Shown: positions 46,003 through 55,320 of the stretch, piece by piece
How positions within the stretch are numbered: the first letter of the stretch is position 1
Layout: each line of letters opens with the position of its first letter
Assembly: GCF_001548475.1 (NCBI RefSeq)
Contig: NZ_LRUJ01000034.1
Coordinates: forward strand, 1 to 55,320
Direction: 5' to 3'
Length of the DNA stretch: 55,320 nt
DNA from: Bordetella hinzii LMG 13501
GTDB taxonomy: Bacteria > Pseudomonadota > Gammaproteobacteria > Burkholderiales > Burkholderiaceae_B
Position numbers and translations under genes: made by a program
The notes under the pieces: model-generated
Seen by the model: the letters and a program-made list of their open reading frames with translations, nothing else
Told to the model about the DNA's origin: nothing
Databases searched by the model: none

Positions 46003-48057
46003 TCAGGCGGATTCAAGCATGCCGCTGTGGCGCAGCAAGGCGTCGATGCGCGGCGGGCGGCCGCGGAAGGCCGCAAAGGATTCGGCCGCCGGGCGGGCGC
46101 CGCCCACGGCCAGGATTTCGCGCCGGAAACGCAGGCCGGTGGCCGGGTCCAGGGTGCTGCCCGCCTGGGCCGCCTCTTCGAACGCCTCGTAGGCGTCGGC
46201 CGACAGCACCTCGGCCCACTTGTAGCTGTAGTAGCCGGCGCCGTAACCGCCGGCAAAGAGGTGCGAGAAGGCATGCGGGAAGCGATGCCATTGCGGCGGG
46301 AACAGCACCGCCACCTCGGCGCGCACGGTCTCCAGCAGGCTCATCACCTCGGCGATGGGCATGCCGCTGGCGCGGTCGTGCATCAGCATGTCGAACAGCG
46401 CGAACTCGATCTGCCGCACGGCTTGCATGCCGCTCTGGAAGTTGCGGGCCGCCAGCAGGCGGTCAAAGAGGGCGCGCGGCAGGGGTTCGCCGCTGTCGAC
46501 ATGGGCGGAGAGCTTTTGCACCACGGCCCATTCCCAGCAGAAGTTCTCCATGAATTGCGACGGCAGTTCGATGGCGTCCCACTCGACGCTGGCGAAGGCC
46601 GAGGCGCCCGGTTCGTCGACCTCAGACAGCAAGGCGTGCAGGGCGTGGCCGGTCTCATGGAAGAGGGTAATGACGTCGTCATGCGTGAGCAGCGCCGCCT
46701 TGCCGCCGTTGGGGCGCGAGAAATTGCAGGTCAGGTAGGCGACTGGCGTCTGCACCCGGCCGGCCACGCGGCGGCGGTTGCGTTCGCTATCGACCCAGGC
46801 GCCGCTTTGCTTGCCGGCGCGGGCATAGAGGTCCAGGTAGAGATGTCCCAAGGTCTGGCCCGCCGGCGACTCCACCCGCACGCCGCGCACATCGGGATGC
46901 CAGGCCGAGACCTCGGCCTCGCGCAGCCGCACGTCGAACAGGGTCTCGATGACCTCGAACAGGCCCGCCAGCACGCGCGGCTCGGTGAAATACTGCTTGA
47001 TCTCGTCTTCGGAATAGGCGTAGCGGGTCTCGCGCAGCCGCTCCGAGACGAAGGGCACATCCCAGGGCTGCAGGTCGGCCAGCCCCATTTCGGCCTGGGC
47101 GAAGGCGCGCAGTTCGGCCAGGTCGCGCTGGGCGTGGGGCTTGGCGCGGGCGGCCAGGTCGCGCAGGAAACCGGTGACTTCGGCCGCCGTGCTGGCCATG
47201 CGGGTCTGCAGGCGCAGGTCGGCGAAGCTGGCAAAGCGCAACAGGGCGGCTTCTTCGGCGCGCAGCGCCAGCAGCTCTTCGATCAGCCCGGAGTTGTCAT
47301 AGCGGCTGTCGCCCTGCTCGGAGGCCACGGTGCCATAGGCGCGATACAGGGTCTCGCGCAGCGAGCGGTCGCGCGCATACTGCATGACCGGCAGGTAGCA
47401 GGGCATCTTGAGCGTGAGCAGATAGCCTTCGCGGCCCTGTTCGCGCGCGGCATCGGCCGCGGCGGCCACCACGTCGGCCGGCACGCCTTCCAGGCGGCTG
47501 GCGTCGGGCAGGTGCAGTGTCCAGGCGTCGATGGCGTCCAGCACGTTTTCGGAGAATTTCTGCGAGGCCTGCGCCTCGCGGTCGGAGATCTCGGCATAGC
47601 GCGCGCGGGCCTGGCCCTGGAGCTCCACGCCGCTCAGGCGGAAGTCGCGCAGGGCGAGCTCGACGACGCGGCGGCGCACGGCGGGCCATTGCGCAAAGTC
47701 GCTGGCCTGGGACAGGCGCTGGTACTGGCGGTACAGGCCCTCGTGCAGGCCGACCCAGGTGGAGAACTCGGTGACCTTGGGCAGGGCGGTGTTGTAGGCC
47801 TCGCGCAGCTCGGGGGTGTTGACCACCGCGTTCAGGTGGCCCGCCACGGACCAGGCGCGCCACAGGCGCTCGGACTGGGTGTCCAGGGGCTCGACCACGG
47901 CTTCCCAGGTGGCGGGGCGGGCCGGATCGGCCGCCGCCTCGACAGCCTGGCGCGCCAGGACCAGCAGCTCATCGATGGCCGGGACGATGTGTTCGGGTTT
48001 GACAGCGGCGTAGTCAACCAGGTCAGCCACGGGGGCGAGCAGCGGGTTCTGAGTCAT
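46003..48057 (-). CDS. prlC: Oligopeptidase A, M3 family
   Basis: 684 aa, matching E. coli PrlC (680). This cytoplasmic zinc peptidase degrades signal peptides and other oligopeptides. The zinc motif HETGH lies near residue 465 (LFHETGHALHALL) with the third ligand Glu in SVEWDAIELPSQFMENFCWE. The start MTQNPLLAPVADLVDYAAVKPEHIVPAI is typical. Downstream on the opposite strand is a methyltransferase gene; upstream is folD. Confidence 0.97.
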   Translation of the reverse strand: MTQNPLLAPVADLVDYAAVKPEHIVPAIDELLVLARQAVEAAADPARPATWEAVVEPLDTQSERLWRAWSVAGHLNAVVNTPELREAYNTALPKVTEFSTWVGLHEGLYRQYQRLSQASDFAQWPAVRRRVVELALRDFRLSGVELQGQARARYAEISDREAQASQKFSENVLDAIDAWTLHLPDASRLEGVPADVVAAAADAAREQGREGYLLTLKMPCYLPVMQYARDRSLRETLYRAYGTVASEQGDSRYDNSGLIEELLALRAEEAALLRFASFADLRLQTRMASTAAEVTGFLRDLAARAKPHAQRDLAELRAFAQAEMGLADLQPWDVPFVSERLRETRYAYSEDEIKQYFTEPRVLAGLFEVIETLFDVRLREAEVSAWHPDVRGVRVESPAGQTLGHLYLDLYARAGKQSGAWVDSERNRRRVAGRVQTPVAYLTCNFSRPNGGKAALLTHDDVITLFHETGHALHALLSEVDEPGASAFASVEWDAIELPSQFMENFCWEWAVVQKLSAHVDSGEPLPRALFDRLLAARNFQSGMQAVRQIEFALFDMLMHDRASGMPIAEVMSLLETVRAEVAVLFPPQWHRFPHAFSHLFAGGYGAGYYSYKWAEVLSADAYEAFEEAAQAGSTLDPATGLRFRREILAVGGARPAAESFAAFRGRPPRIDALLRHSGMLESA

Positions 48058-48144
48058 GGGCGTCCGATAAAAAGGCGTAACAAAGACCGGCCAATGCGCA
48101 AGGCATGGGCGGATGCTTGATATATGGGGAGTATGCCCGGGAAT

Positions 48145-48172
48145 GCAAGCGGCCGGCAGGCCAGCCGCTTGC
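48145..48172 (-). terminator. Possible terminator of the kinase-regulator-folD operon
   Basis: GCAAGCGGC and GCCGCTTGC form a 9-bp inverted repeat with a 10-base loop directly after the folD stop. It lacks a clear T tract. Confidence 0.45.
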
Positions 48173-48179
48173 CGGGCGG

Positions 48180-49034
48180 TCAGCCGGCCAGGGTGCGCTC
48201 GGCCGCCTCGACGGTATTGACCAGCAGCATGGCGATGGTCATGGGGCCCACGCCGCCGGGCACGGGCGTGATGGCGCCGGCGACTTCGCGCGCGCTGGCG
48301 AAATCCACGTCACCGCAGAGCTTGCCGTCGGCGCCGCGGTTGATGCCGACGTCGATGACGACGGCGCCGGGCTTGATCATGTCGCCCGTGACCATGCGCG
48401 GGCGGCCGGTGGCCACCACCAGCACGTCGGCGCGGCGCGTCTGCGCGCCCAGGTCGCGCGTCTTGGAGTTGCACAGCGTGACGGTCGCGCCGGCGGCCAG
48501 CAGCAGCATGGCCATGGGCTTGCCGACGATGTTGCTGGCGCCCACGACCACGGCCTCGGCGCCGCGCAGGGCCACGCCTTCGGCTTCGAGCATCTTCATG
48601 ATGCCGTAGGGCGTGCAAGGACGGAACAGCGGCTGGCCCGTCATGAGCAGGCCGGCATTGCTGATATGGAAGCCGTCGACGTCCTTGCCGGGGGCGATGG
48701 CTTCGATGACCTTGTGCGAGTCCAGGTGGGCGGGCAGGGGCAGCTGCACCAGGATGCCGTGGATGGAGGGGTCGCGGTTCAGGGCATCGATGCGGGCCAG
48801 CAGCTCGGCCTCGCTCAGGTCGGCCGGATATTGCTCCTTGACCGAATGCAGGCCGGCTTTTTCGCAGGCCGCCACTTTGTTGCGCACATACACCTGGGAG
48901 GCCGGGTCCTCGCCCACCAGGACGACGGCCAGGCCGGGGCGCACGCCCTTGGCGGCCAAGGCCGCCACGCGCTGGGCGACCTCCTCGCGGATACGCTGCG
49001 AGAGCGCGGCGCCATCAATGATTCTTGCGGTCAT
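48180..49034 (-). CDS. folD: Methylenetetrahydrofolate dehydrogenase/cyclohydrolase
   Basis: 284 aa, normal length. It interconverts methylene- and formyl-tetrahydrofolate, supplying one-carbon units. [23 protein letters not shown] contains the family signature with catalytic Lys in the YVRNK motif; [11 protein letters not shown] and the NADP-binding [18 protein letters not shown] follow, ending [16 protein letters not shown]. Its ATG overlaps the stop of the response regulator gene (ATGA at 49031-49034), an unusual coupling to a signalling operon. Confidence 0.97.
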   Translation of the reverse strand: MTARIIDGAALSQRIREEVAQRVAALAAKGVRPGLAVVLVGEDPASQVYVRNKVAACEKAGLHSVKEQYPADLSEAELLARIDALNRDPSIHGILVQLPLPAHLDSHKVIEAIAPGKDVDGFHISNAGLLMTGQPLFRPCTPYGIMKMLEAEGVALRGAEAVVVGASNIVGKPMAMLLLAAGATVTLCNSKTRDLGAQTRRADVLVVATGRPRMVTGDMIKPGAVVIDVGINRGADGKLCGDVDFASAREVAGAITPVPGGVGPMTIAMLLVNTVEAAERTLAG

Positions 49035-49657
49035 GCGTGGGCCTCGGGTTTGGCCAAGGCGACTTTCATGAGGTCGGCTACGGTGGTCACTTCAAGTTTT
49101 TCCATGATGTTGGCGCGGTGCGCCTCGACGGTCTTGATGCTGATGCCCAGGTCGTCGGCGATCTGCTTGTTCAAGCGGCCGGCGACGATGCGCTCGAGCA
49201 CCTGCTGCTCGCGCGCGGTCAGTCGCGCCAGCATGGCTTCGTGGTCTTTCTGGGCCTGGTGCTTGGAGATGCGCTGCGCGGCCTGCTCCAGCATGCGCGC
49301 GACGATTTCGCGCAGGTCCGATTCGTTGAAGGGCTTTTCGAGGAAGTCGATCGCGCCTTTCTTCATGGTGGACACGGCCATGGGCACGTCGCCGTGGCCG
49401 GTGATGAAGACAATGGGCAGGGGGGCGTTGCGGGCGATCAGCTGCTCCTGCAGCTCCAGGCCACTCATGCCGGGCATGCGCACGTCGGCGATGAGCACGC
49501 CGACCTGGGCGGCGTCGTATTCGTCCAGGAAGGATTCCGCGCTGGCGAAAGCGCGCACCCGGTAGCCGTTGGCCTCCAGCAGCCAACGCAGGGAATCGCG
49601 GACAGCCTCGTCGTCATCGACTATGTATACCGTGCTCGACAGGTGGGGGGTGTTCAT
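49031..49657 (-). CDS. FixJ/NarL-type response regulator
   Basis: 208 aa. The receiver (about 8-125) has acidic pocket residues 14-16 (VDDD), phosphoacceptor Asp58 (LIADVRMPG), Thr in [19 protein letters not shown] and Lys in FLEKPF, all of FixJ/TtrR type. The LuxR-type output domain (about 145-200) shows [25 protein letters not shown]. It overlaps the kinase gene by four bases upstream and folD by four bases downstream. It should bind DNA after phosphorylation; target genes unknown, the divergent aceE being a candidate. Confidence 0.95.
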   Translation of the reverse strand: MNTPHLSSTVYIVDDDEAVRDSLRWLLEANGYRVRAFASAESFLDEYDAAQVGVLIADVRMPGMSGLELQEQLIARNAPLPIVFITGHGDVPMAVSTMKKGAIDFLEKPFNESDLREIVARMLEQAAQRISKHQAQKDHEAMLARLTAREQQVLERIVAGRLNKQIADDLGISIKTVEAHRANIMEKLEVTTVADLMKVALAKPEAHA

Positions 49658-51414
49658 GCGTGCAACTCCTCGGACTGGTCATTCTGGGCGGGCGCCTCGG
49701 GCGCCGCACAGGGCAAGGTAAAGCGGAAGATGGTCCCGCCAGCGGGGTTCGGATCGGCCCACAGACGGCCGTGGTGCGATTCGATAATGGTACGGCAGAT
49801 ATTCAGCCCCATGCCCAGGCCCTGGGACTTGGTGCTGAAGAAGGGTTCGAAGAGCCGCTCGGGCTCGGCGATGCCATGGCCGCGGTCGACCACGGCCACT
49901 TCGATCTGGTTGTCGTGCGGAATGACGGCCACCTTGAGCTCATCGGAGTCGCTGCCTTCCATGGCCTCCAGGCCGTTTTTCAGCAGGTTGAGCAGCACCT
50001 GCTCGATGAGGATGGGGTCGGCCAGCACGTCGGGCGCGGTCGAAGGCACGAAGCTGTCGATGCGGATGCGCCGCTTGCGCGCGTCGATCTCGGCAAAGCC
50101 GATGGCGTTGTCGACGATGCGGCCGATGGGCACGCGCTGGCGGCGCGGCTCGCTGCGTTTGACGAACTCGCGGATGCGGCTGATGATCTTGCCGGCCCGC
50201 TCGGCCTGGGCCGCGGCTTTTTCAAGCGCGGGCAGCAGCATGTTCGGGCTGGTGTGGCCGGCCTTGACCAGGGCCACCGCGCCCATGCTGTAGTTGGCAA
50301 TGGCGGTCAGCGGCTGGTTGAGTTCGTGGGCCAGCGAGGACGCCATCTCGCCCATGGTGGTCAGGCGGCTGGTGAGCTGGATTTTCTCTTGCTGCACGCG
50401 CGAGGCTTCTTCGTGGGTGCGGCGCTCGGTGATGTCGCGGGCCACCTGCATGCGCACCCGCCGGCCGTCGGTCCAGGCCAGCATGCGGTGGTGCACCTCG
50501 AACCAGCGCTGCACCGAGGGCGCGAAGACTTCCACCGACTCATCGGTGAAGCGGCCGCGCCGGCCGGCCAGCAATTCGTCGTGGCCGCCGGTCTGGGCGC
50601 CGAAGACGCGCCGGTAGGTGCGGTTGGCGAACAGCAGCTCCAGGCCGTCGTGCGTGTCGGCGGTGACCGAGATGGCGTCGTCCAGGCCCTCGAGCACCGT
50701 CATGAAGCGCTCATGGGCGGCGGTCAGGGCCTCGCGGATGCGCTTGGGCTCGGTGATGTCGGTCATGGAGGTCATCCAGCCGATCTGGTTGCCGTTGGGG
50801 TCCAGCAGCGGCGAGACATACATGCGCGCGGTAAAGCGCGAGCCGTCGCGGCGCTGGGCCTCGACCTCCAGGCCGCTGGACGGCGTCTTGCCCGACATCA
50901 GCACATCGAGCGTGTGCTGGTGCTGCTCATGGCGGCCCGGCACCCAATAGGGGAAGGGCGGGCTGCGCCCGATGAGGTCGGCTTCGTTCCAGCCGATCAT
51001 GCGGCAGAAGGCCGGGTTGACATAGGCGATCCGGCCTTCCATGTCGAGCACGCGCATGCCCGTGGACATGGAGTTTTCCATCGCGCGGCGGAAACCGGTT
51101 TCCGCGATCAGGGCGGCTTCGGCCGTGGAGCGGAAGCGCGTGTAGCGCCACAGCATCAACAGGCTGATGATGATGACGATGGACAGCGCCAGCACCACCC
51201 AGATCAGGCGCTGCTGGCGCAACTCCTGGTCGATGGTCACGAACATGACGCTGTCGTCGTGGATGCGCTGCAGCCAGAAGAACATGCCCATCACACATAT
51301 ATAGAGGACGAGCACCAGCGCGGGCGTTACCCAATACAGACCGCGCCGGCGCGAGCGGGCGTGATCATGGAATGAATTCGGGATATTGGACTTGGCGGGA
51401 CTGGACATGGGCAT
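49654..51414 (-). CDS. PAS-domain membrane sensor histidine kinase, FixL/DctB-like
   Basis: 586 aa. Two helices (about 26-50 and 70-90) enclose a very short periplasmic loop of about 20 residues, so sensing is likely cytoplasmic or within the membrane. PAS 1 (about 105-225, DMEGRIAYVNPAFCRMIGWNE) and a second PAS-like segment (about 230-340) precede the HisKA box SLAHELNQPLTAIANYS and an ATPase domain with the N box VLLNLLKNGLEAME, VVDRGHGI and GLGMGLNICRTIIESHHG. The closest architecture is FixL or RoxS-like redox/oxygen kinases, but no haem ligand could be assigned. The start may instead be the ATG two codons on. Confidence 0.93.
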   Translation of the reverse strand: MPMSSPAKSNIPNSFHDHARSRRRGLYWVTPALVLVLYICVMGMFFWLQRIHDDSVMFVTIDQELRQQRLIWVVLALSIVIIISLLMLWRYTRFRSTAEAALIAETGFRRAMENSMSTGMRVLDMEGRIAYVNPAFCRMIGWNEADLIGRSPPFPYWVPGRHEQHQHTLDVLMSGKTPSSGLEVEAQRRDGSRFTARMYVSPLLDPNGNQIGWMTSMTDITEPKRIREALTAAHERFMTVLEGLDDAISVTADTHDGLELLFANRTYRRVFGAQTGGHDELLAGRRGRFTDESVEVFAPSVQRWFEVHHRMLAWTDGRRVRMQVARDITERRTHEEASRVQQEKIQLTSRLTTMGEMASSLAHELNQPLTAIANYSMGAVALVKAGHTSPNMLLPALEKAAAQAERAGKIISRIREFVKRSEPRRQRVPIGRIVDNAIGFAEIDARKRRIRIDSFVPSTAPDVLADPILIEQVLLNLLKNGLEAMEGSDSDELKVAVIPHDNQIEVAVVDRGHGIAEPERLFEPFFSTKSQGLGMGLNICRTIIESHHGRLWADPNPAGGTIFRFTLPCAAPEAPAQNDQSEELHA

Positions 51415-51795
51415 GCGGCCGTTAGGCTGCGTATTTTACGGGGTAATGAGGTCCGGGTGGGTCGTGGGATACGGGACTTGGGCGCACCGGGCGCCGCGGC
51501 GCGGGCAAGGGAGCCGATATTTCGATGTTGCAGTGCGCAATATTAGGCCGGGCCGGGCCGGTTTCTGGCCGCCTTCTGCTCTGGCGGCGGTCCTGGCTGC
51601 GCCGCCGCATGGCCGGCGTCGCGGCAAGCCGGCCGGAGCGGCCGGGCGCCGCGGGCTTGATCTGCACGCCGCGATGGCGCGCCATGCTGTCTTTATGGCG
51701 CAAAGGAGGGTGTGCCATCCTATTGCGGGGAGGCGTTTCAGAAAATTGTCAGAATTCCGTATTATGAAATGCCGTACCGCAACATGAAATTTTTC

Positions 51796-51825
51796 TTGCT
51801 CCGGGCTAACCTAGCTACTTAGAAT
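51796..51825 (+). promoter_or_regulatory. Likely sigma-70 promoter of aceE
   Basis: TTGCTC (51796-51801) and TAGAAT (51820-51825) are separated by 18 bases, 120 bases before the aceE start codon. It is the best promoter match in the region. Confidence 0.5.
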
Positions 51826-51887
51826 GCGCGCTTCGATGGTTGGCGTCCCCGATTCGGTCCGAGGGCGTCGGCGCGCATAAACTTCTG

Positions 51888-51929
51888 TACCCCGCTTACC
51901 CATATACGGGGTGTGGTCCAAGAAACCCC
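51888..51929 (+). promoter_or_regulatory. aceE leader with mutually exclusive hairpins
   Basis: TACCCCG (51888-51894) can pair with CGGGGTG (51907-51913), and the same GGGGT (51908-51912) can pair with ACCCC (51925-51929) just before the ribosome-binding site CAGGAG. The two pairings exclude each other. A regulatory role is inference. Confidence 0.4.
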
Positions 51930-51944
51930 ATCAGGAGACACACG

Positions 51945-54656
51945 ATGTCCTCTCCCGCTCTGGCCGGCAGCCTCCTGGCTGCCAACGACGAAGACACCCA
52001 AGAAACCCAGGAATGGCTGGAAGCCCTGGCCGCCGTCCTCGATCGCGAAGGTCCGCAGCGCGCGCACTATCTGCTGGAGCGTCTGATCGATGAGGCCCGC
52101 CGGTCGGGCGCCCACATCCCGTTTTCGCCGAACACGGCCTATGTGAACACCATCCCGCCGGGCCTGGAGCCCGCGCATCCGGGCAATCTGGAGCTGGAAT
52201 CGCGCATTCGCTCCTATGTGCGCTGGAACGCCATGGCGATGGTGGTCAAGGCCAACAAGCATAACCCGCCCGATGGCGGCGACCTGGGCGGCCACATCGC
52301 CTCCTTCGCCTCGCTGGCCACCATGATCGGCTGCGGCCAGAACCACTTCTGGCACGCCGAGAGCGACGACCACGGCGGCGACCTGGTGTATTTCCAGGGC
52401 CATACCTCGCCCGGCATGTACGGCCGCGCCTATCTCGAGGGCCGCCTGACCGAAGAGCAGCTGGATCATTTCCGCCAGGAAGTCGACGGCAAGGGCCTGT
52501 CTTCCTATCCGCATCCCAAGCTGATGCCGGATTTCTGGCAGTTTCCGACCGTGTCCATGGGCCTGGGGCCCCTGATGGCCATCTACCAAGCCCGCTTCCT
52601 GAAGTATCTGCATGCCCGCGGCATCGCCGATACGAGCAAGCGCAAGGTCTGGGTGTTCTGTGGCGACGGCGAGATGGACGAGCCGGAGTCGCTGGGCGCC
52701 ATCGCCCTGGCCGCCCGCGAAAAACTCGACAATCTGATCTTCGTGATCAACTGCAACCTGCAGCGCCTGGACGGTCCGGTGCGCGGCAACGGCAAGATCA
52801 TCCAGGAGCTGGAAGGCGACTTCCGCGGTTCGGGCTGGAACGTGATCAAGCTGATCTGGGGCGGCTACTGGGATCCGCTGCTGGCGCACGACAAGGAAGG
52901 CATCCTGCGCAAGATCATGGAAGAGACCGTCGACGGCGAGTACCAGGCGTACAAGGCCAATGACGGCAAGTTCGTGCGCGAGCATTTCTTCGGCAAGCAC
53001 CCCAAGCTGCTCGAAGCCGTGGCCCGCATGAGCGACGAGGATATCTGGCGCCTGAACCGCGGCGGCCATGATCCGCACAAGGTCTACGCCGCCTTCGACG
53101 CGGCCTCGCGGCACGAGGGCCAGCCCACCGTCATCCTCGCCAAGACCATCAAGGGCTATGGCATGGGCCATGTGGGCCAGGCCAAGAACCCGACCCACCA
53201 GCAGAAAAAGCTGGAGCTGGACTCCATCCGCGAATTCCGCGACCGCTTCGGCATCCCCATCCCCGACGACCAGCTCGAGAAGCTGCCGTACTTCAAGCCG
53301 GCCGAAGATTCGCCGGAAATGAAATACCTGCACGAGCGCCGCAAGGCCCTGGGCGGCTATCTGCCCAAGCGCCGCCAGAAGGCCGACGAGCAGCTGGCCG
53401 TGCCGGCGCTCGATGCCTTCAAGGCCGTGCTGGAGCCCACCGCCGAAGGCCGCGAGATCTCGACCACCCAGGCCTTTGTGCGCGTGCTCAACCAGATCCT
53501 GCGCGACAAGCAGATCGGCCCGCGCGTGGTGCCCATCCTGGCCGACGAATCGCGCACCTTCGGCATGGAAGGCCTGTTCCGCCAGATCGGCATCTATGCG
53601 CCCGAAGGCCAGAAGTACGTGCCGGTCGACAAGGACCAGGTCATGTACTACAAGGAAGCGGCCGACGGCCAGCTCCTGCAGGAAGGCATCAACGAAGCGG
53701 GCGCCATGAGCTCGTGGATCGCGGCGGCCACGTCGTACTCCACCAACAACCGCATCATGGTGCCGTTCTACATCTATTACTCGATGTTCGGCTTCCAGCG
53801 CGTGGGCGACCTGGCCTGGGCGGCCGGCGACATGCAGGCGCGCGGCTTCCTGCTGGGCGGCACGGCCGGGCGCACCACGCTCAACGGCGAAGGTCTGCAG
53901 CACGAGGACGGCCACAGCCACATCCTGGCCTCGACCATCCCGAATTGCGTCTCCTATGACCCCACCTTCGCGCACGAGCTGGCCGTGATCATCCAGCACG
54001 GCCTCAAGCGCATGGTCGAAGACCAGGAGAATGTGTACTACTACCTGACGGTGATGAACGAGAACTACGCCCAGCCGGGCCTGAAGGCGGGCGACGAAGA
54101 GGGCATCATCAAGGGCATGTACAAGCTGCAGTCCAAGGGCTCGGCCAAGGCGCGCGCCCGGGTGCAGCTGATGGGCTCGGGCACCATCCTGCGCGAAGTG
54201 ATGGCGGCCCAGGACCTGCTCGAAGCCGACTGGGGCGTGGCCTCCGACGTCTGGAGCGTGACCAGCTTCACCGAACTGCGCCGCAATGGCCTGGACGCCG
54301 AACGCTTCAACATGCTGAACCCGGAAGCGCCGGCCCAGCTGGCCTATGTGACCGAGCAGCTGTCCTCGACCGAGGGCCCCATCATCGCCTCGACCGACTA
54401 CATGAAGCTGTTCGCCGACCAGATCCGCCCCTTCATGCCCAAGGGCCGCGAATACAAGGTGCTGGGCACGGACGGTTTCGGCCGCTCGGACTTCCGCAGC
54501 AAGCTGCGCGAGCACTTCGAGATCGACCGTCATTTCGTGGTCGTGGCCGCGCTCAAGGCGCTGGCCGACGAAGGCAAGGTGCCGGCCGCCAAGGTCACCG
54601 AGGCGATCAAGAAGTACGGCATCAACCCGAACAAAGCCAACCCGCAATACGCCTGA
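51945..54656 (+). CDS. aceE: Pyruvate dehydrogenase E1 component, homodimeric type
   Basis: 903 aa from ATG 51945 with SD CAGGAG. It decarboxylates pyruvate with thiamine diphosphate and passes the acetyl group to E2. It is the long single-chain E1 of proteobacteria: EWLEALAAVLDREGPQRAHYLLERLID, GGDLGGHIASFASLATMIGCGQNHF, the ThDP motif GDGEMDEPESLGAI...NLIFVINCN, and EGLFRQIGIYAPEGQKYVPVDKDQVMYYKEA. It is followed after 12 bases by aceF, and is divergent from a two-component system gene set. Confidence 0.98.
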   Translation: MSSPALAGSLLAANDEDTQETQEWLEALAAVLDREGPQRAHYLLERLIDEARRSGAHIPFSPNTAYVNTIPPGLEPAHPGNLELESRIRSYVRWNAMAMVVKANKHNPPDGGDLGGHIASFASLATMIGCGQNHFWHAESDDHGGDLVYFQGHTSPGMYGRAYLEGRLTEEQLDHFRQEVDGKGLSSYPHPKLMPDFWQFPTVSMGLGPLMAIYQARFLKYLHARGIADTSKRKVWVFCGDGEMDEPESLGAIALAAREKLDNLIFVINCNLQRLDGPVRGNGKIIQELEGDFRGSGWNVIKLIWGGYWDPLLAHDKEGILRKIMEETVDGEYQAYKANDGKFVREHFFGKHPKLLEAVARMSDEDIWRLNRGGHDPHKVYAAFDAASRHEGQPTVILAKTIKGYGMGHVGQAKNPTHQQKKLELDSIREFRDRFGIPIPDDQLEKLPYFKPAEDSPEMKYLHERRKALGGYLPKRRQKADEQLAVPALDAFKAVLEPTAEGREISTTQAFVRVLNQILRDKQIGPRVVPILADESRTFGMEGLFRQIGIYAPEGQKYVPVDKDQVMYYKEAADGQLLQEGINEAGAMSSWIAAATSYSTNNRIMVPFYIYYSMFGFQRVGDLAWAAGDMQARGFLLGGTAGRTTLNGEGLQHEDGHSHILASTIPNCVSYDPTFAHELAVIIQHGLKRMVEDQENVYYYLTVMNENYAQPGLKAGDEEGIIKGMYKLQSKGSAKARARVQLMGSGTILREVMAAQDLLEADWGVASDVWSVTSFTELRRNGLDAERFNMLNPEAPAQLAYVTEQLSSTEGPIIASTDYMKLFADQIRPFMPKGREYKVLGTDGFGRSDFRSKLREHFEIDRHFVVVAALKALADEGKVPAAKVTEAIKKYGINPNKANPQYA

Positions 54657-54668
54657 GGGTAGACAGAG

Positions 54669-55320
54669 ATGAGCAATATCGTGGAAATCAAGGTTCCCGA
54701 CATCGGCGACTTCAAGGAGGTGGAAGTCATCGAGGTGCTGGTGGCCCCGGGCGATACCATCAAGGCCGAGCAAAGCCTGATCACGGTGGAGTCCGACAAG
54801 GCCTCGATGGAGATCCCCGCCTCTCAGGGCGGGGTGGTCAAGTCGGTCAAGGTCAAGGTCGGCGACAAAGTCGCCGAAGGCAGCGTGATCCTGGAAGTCG
54901 AGGCGGCGGCGGCCGAAGCGCCCGCGGCCAAGGCGCCCGCGGCCCCGGCGCCCGAGACCAAGGCGCCCGAGACCAAGGCCGAGGCGCCCAAGGCCGAGGC
55001 CCCGGCGCCGGCTGCCGCCAGCGGCCCGGTGGATGTCACCGTGCCCGACATCGGCGACTTCAAGGATGTCGAAGTCATCGAAGTGCTCGTGGCCGTGGGC
55101 GACACGGTCAAGGCCGAGCAAAGCCTCATCACTGTCGAGTCCGACAAGGCCTCGATGGAAATTCCCGCCAGCACCGGCGGCGTGGTCAAGGCCGTCAAGG
55201 TCAAGGTGGGCGACCGCATCAACAAGGGCGACGTGATCCTGGTGGTCGAGGGCGGCGCGCCCGCGGCGGCCGCCGCGCCCGCGCCCAAGGCCGAGGCGGC
55301 TGCCGCCCCGGTGGCCCCGG
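54669..55320 (+). CDS. aceF: Dihydrolipoyl acetyltransferase (E2) of pyruvate dehydrogenase, 5' part
   Basis: The first 217 residues; the gene continues beyond the window. Two lipoyl domains (about 1-78 and 120-196) each contain the lipoylated Lys in [13 protein letters not shown], and are nearly identical to each other. They are joined by an Ala/Pro/Lys-Glu-rich swinging linker. A second such linker begins at the window edge. The subunit-binding and catalytic domains lie outside. Confidence 0.97.
   Translation, partial: MSNIVEIKVPDIGDFKEVEVIEVLVAPGDTIKAEQSLITVESDKASMEIPASQGGVVKSVKVKVGDKVAEGSVILEVEAAAAEAPAAKAPAAPAPETKAPETKAEAPKAEAPAPAAASGPVDVTVPDIGDFKDVEVIEVLVAVGDTVKAEQSLITVESDKASMEIPASTGGVVKAVKVKVGDRINKGDVILVVEGGAPAAAAAPAPKAEAAAAPVAP

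Larger units (their letters stand above)
51415..51944. other. 530-bp intergenic region between the sensor kinase gene and aceE
   Basis: No credible gene is seen. The first 300 bases are GC-rich without recognised motifs; the last 200 are AT-richer and carry the aceE promoter and a leader hairpin. Two copies of ATGAAAT (near 51763 and 51784), each preceded by CCGTA, could be regulator sites. Confidence 0.6.

Noticed and set aside
51819..55121. An open frame of about 1100 codons on the minus strand opposite aceE and aceF
   Set aside because: It is antisense to strongly conserved aceE/aceF, has low-complexity His/Gly/Arg/Asp-rich composition and no domain. Long antisense frames are expected in GC-rich codon-biased DNA.

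Overview
The window is GC-rich, gene-dense chromosomal DNA from a betaproteobacterium of the Alcaligenaceae, most probably Bordetella or a close relative such as Achromobacter. The reasons are a lipoprotein autotransporter with a subtilisin domain of the SphB1 kind, an abundance of NitT/TauT and peptide ABC transporters with LysR and GntR regulators, and typical housekeeping genes (aceE-aceF, argH, folD, nadE, glnB, prlC). I could not search a database, so the genus is an inference. No insertion sequence, prophage, integrase, CRISPR array or rRNA operon is visible. One tRNA gene, tRNA-Ala(CGC), is present.

Layout. 0.1-2.8 kb: a patatin-like lipoprotein, tRNA-Ala with its terminator, and xthA. 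2.9-11.6 kb: a GntR/FCD regulator divergent from a tight ten-gene operon. The operon encodes a 43-aa AtzG-like peptide, an AtzE-like amidase, a class III CoA-transferase, a crotonase-fold protein lacking the usual catalytic glutamates, a three-part NitT/TauT ABC importer, a PuuE/cyclic-imidase-like deacetylase and an alpha/beta hydrolase. It reads as an uncharacterised catabolic route for an imported amide or imide. A frameshifted LuxR-type helix-turn-helix remnant follows. 11.8-16.3 kb: an M48 lipoprotein protease, a Cd/Pb/Zn P-type ATPase with a His-rich repeat tail and its divergent MerR (CadR/PbrR) regulator, and a nitroreductase. 16.4-21.3 kb: argH, a YbdG-type mechanosensitive channel, nadE and glnB. 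21.3-25.7 kb: the autotransporter protease and a LysR regulator.

25.8-32.7 kb: a gamma-glutamyltransferase-like Ntn hydrolase followed by a complete dipeptide/glutathione-type ABC importer with a fused double ATPase, resembling the iaaA-gsiABCD layout of E. coli. 32.8-36.1 kb: a methyltransferase, a LysE-type exporter, a YaeQ protein, chorismate lyase and a RluF-type pseudouridine synthase. 36.2-43.2 kb: a LysR regulator divergent from a complete RND tripartite efflux operon. 43.2-46 kb: an outer-membrane beta-barrel gene with an unusual structured leader, a GlsB/YeaQ stress protein, a SCO1-type protein and a second methyltransferase. 46-51.4 kb: prlC, then a histidine kinase - response regulator - folD operon with overlapping genes. 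51.9-55.3 kb: aceE and the start of aceF, which runs off the window.

The most interesting items are the 3.6-11.6 kb catabolic operon, the terminator and sequestered ribosome-binding site in front of the beta-barrel gene, and the perfect hairpin sitting where the ribosome-binding site of the autotransporter should be.
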